From Pseudomonadales bacterium (GTDB lineage: Bacteria; Pseudomonadota; Gammaproteobacteria; Pseudomonadales; Pseudohongiellaceae), in contig JAJEGU010000041.1 of the NCBI GenBank assembly GCA_022819645.1, forward strand, positions 62,001 through 126,000: a stretch of DNA of 64,000 bases, written 5' to 3'. Both the position numbers and the translations under genes were made by a program. A model generated the notes under the pieces. It made no database searches and was not told the DNA's origin. It saw nothing but the letters and a program-made list of their open reading frames with translations. Below, piece after piece: positions 63,557 through 64,000 of the stretch (the first letter of the stretch is position 1; each line of letters begins with the position of its first letter).

Positions 63557-64000
63557 TTACCCGTGGCCGTTGACGTACTTGTCCCGCGCGCCGCGGAATT
63601 GCCGCAGCGCCTTCCGGTACACATCGCGTTTGAATGCGATCACTTTTCTTGCCGGCTCCCAGTAGTTGACCCAGCGCCAGTCGTCGAACTCGGGTTGGGC
63701 GGAATGGACAAGCTGAATCCGGCTCTCGTCCGAATCGAGGCTGAGCAGAAACCACTTCTGCTTCTGGCCGATGCAAAGCGGCCCCGGGCCGCGCCGGATC
63801 AACCGCTCCGGAAGGCGATACCGCAGCCAGCCCCGGGTGCGCTTGAGAATGCTGACATCATCCTCCGACAGCCCGACTTCCTCGTGCAATTCCCGGTACA
63901 GGGCCTGCTCGAATGACTCGCCGGGCCGCATTCCGCCCTGGGGGAACTGCCAGGCGTCCTGGCCGATTCTCCTGGTCCAGAGCAGCTTCCCGGAGGGATT
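63557..64000 (-). CDS. rppH: RNA pyrophosphohydrolase (partial, 5' end outside)
   Basis: Removes pyrophosphate from mRNA 5' ends to start decay. 147 codons are visible and the start lies beyond the window edge. The Nudix box is [20 protein letters not shown] followed by [15 protein letters not shown] before it and [12 protein letters not shown] and [11 protein letters not shown] after it are the RppH/NudH wording, and [13 protein letters not shown] closes the family core. It is upstream of ptsP, its conserved partner. Confidence 0.95.
   Translation of the reverse strand, partial: NPSGKLLWTRRIGQDAWQFPQGGMRPGESFEQALYRELHEEVGLSEDDVSILKRTRGWLRYRLPERLIRRGPGPLCIGQKQKWFLLSLDSDESRIQLVHSAQPEFDDWRWVNYWEPARKVIAFKRDVYRKALRQFRGARDKYVNGHG

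Overview
The window is GC-rich (roughly 60-65% by eye), densely coding DNA from a gammaproteobacterium. Several gene orders are typical of that class (Pseudomonas and relatives): tRNA-fMet-rimP-nusA-infB, gshB-yqgE-yqgF, pilT-yggS-proC-yggT-metX-metW-rdgB-hemW, lgt-thyA-folA and rppH-ptsP. I cannot name the genus. No rRNA, CRISPR array, intact insertion sequence or prophage is visible.

Layout. 1-3114 (minus): transcription/translation operon led by an initiator tRNA gene, with terminators between the tRNA and rimP. 3.1-4.9 kb (minus): small operon of exported or thioredoxin-like proteins of poorly known role. 5.2-13.8 kb: accessory region with an AT-rich Fic gene, a PQQ-type quinoprotein, a vapBC locus with a frameshifted toxin, an alpha/beta hydrolase, and two selenoprotein genes that ordinary ORF calling breaks at in-frame TGA codons. 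These are a SelW/Rdx-like protein (8312-8539) and a UGSC-family protein (12683-13219). Each TGA is followed at the right distance by a bacterial-type SECIS hairpin whose apical region reads AGUCU. 13.9-29.6 kb (minus): a nine-gene run, TonB-dependent receptor, TonB-like protein, pgi, glgB, glgX, glgP, glgC, pgm, glgA, which covers the core of glycogen synthesis and breakdown plus a likely uptake receptor. 29.9-34.7 kb (minus): ferredoxin, then an OFA-type MFS transporter, a Cache-HAMP protein with no output domain, an orphan ABC-type binding protein and a GntR/UTRA regulator. 35.1-43.3 kb: ppk divergent from pstS-pstC-pstA-pstB (phosphate uptake and polyphosphate storage). 43.5-55.2 kb: housekeeping genes for glutathione, pre-16S rRNA processing, type IV pilus retraction, PLP homeostasis, proline, methionine, nucleotide-pool cleaning, heme insertion, pterin recycling and arginine. 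55.2-56.9 kb: hipBA toxin-antitoxin pair. 57.1-64.0 kb: folA, thyA, lgt, an OsmC-like gene, a TANGO2/NRDE gene, ptsP and partial rppH.

A family of mosaic palindromic repeats is scattered through the window (8.6, 33.8, 35.0, 43.3, 57.0 and 61.2 kb). The copies are built from shared hairpin modules in different combinations. Every copy lies just 3' of a gene, and several overlap the stop codon, so they may act as terminators or mRNA 3'-end structures. A second fold-back element at 34.7 kb has a collapsed relative at 46.6 kb.

The most valuable observations are the two hidden selenoproteins, which imply that this genome carries selA, selB, selC and selD outside the window; the translational coupling of the UGSC selenoprotein to an alpha/beta hydrolase; and the mosaic repeat family.
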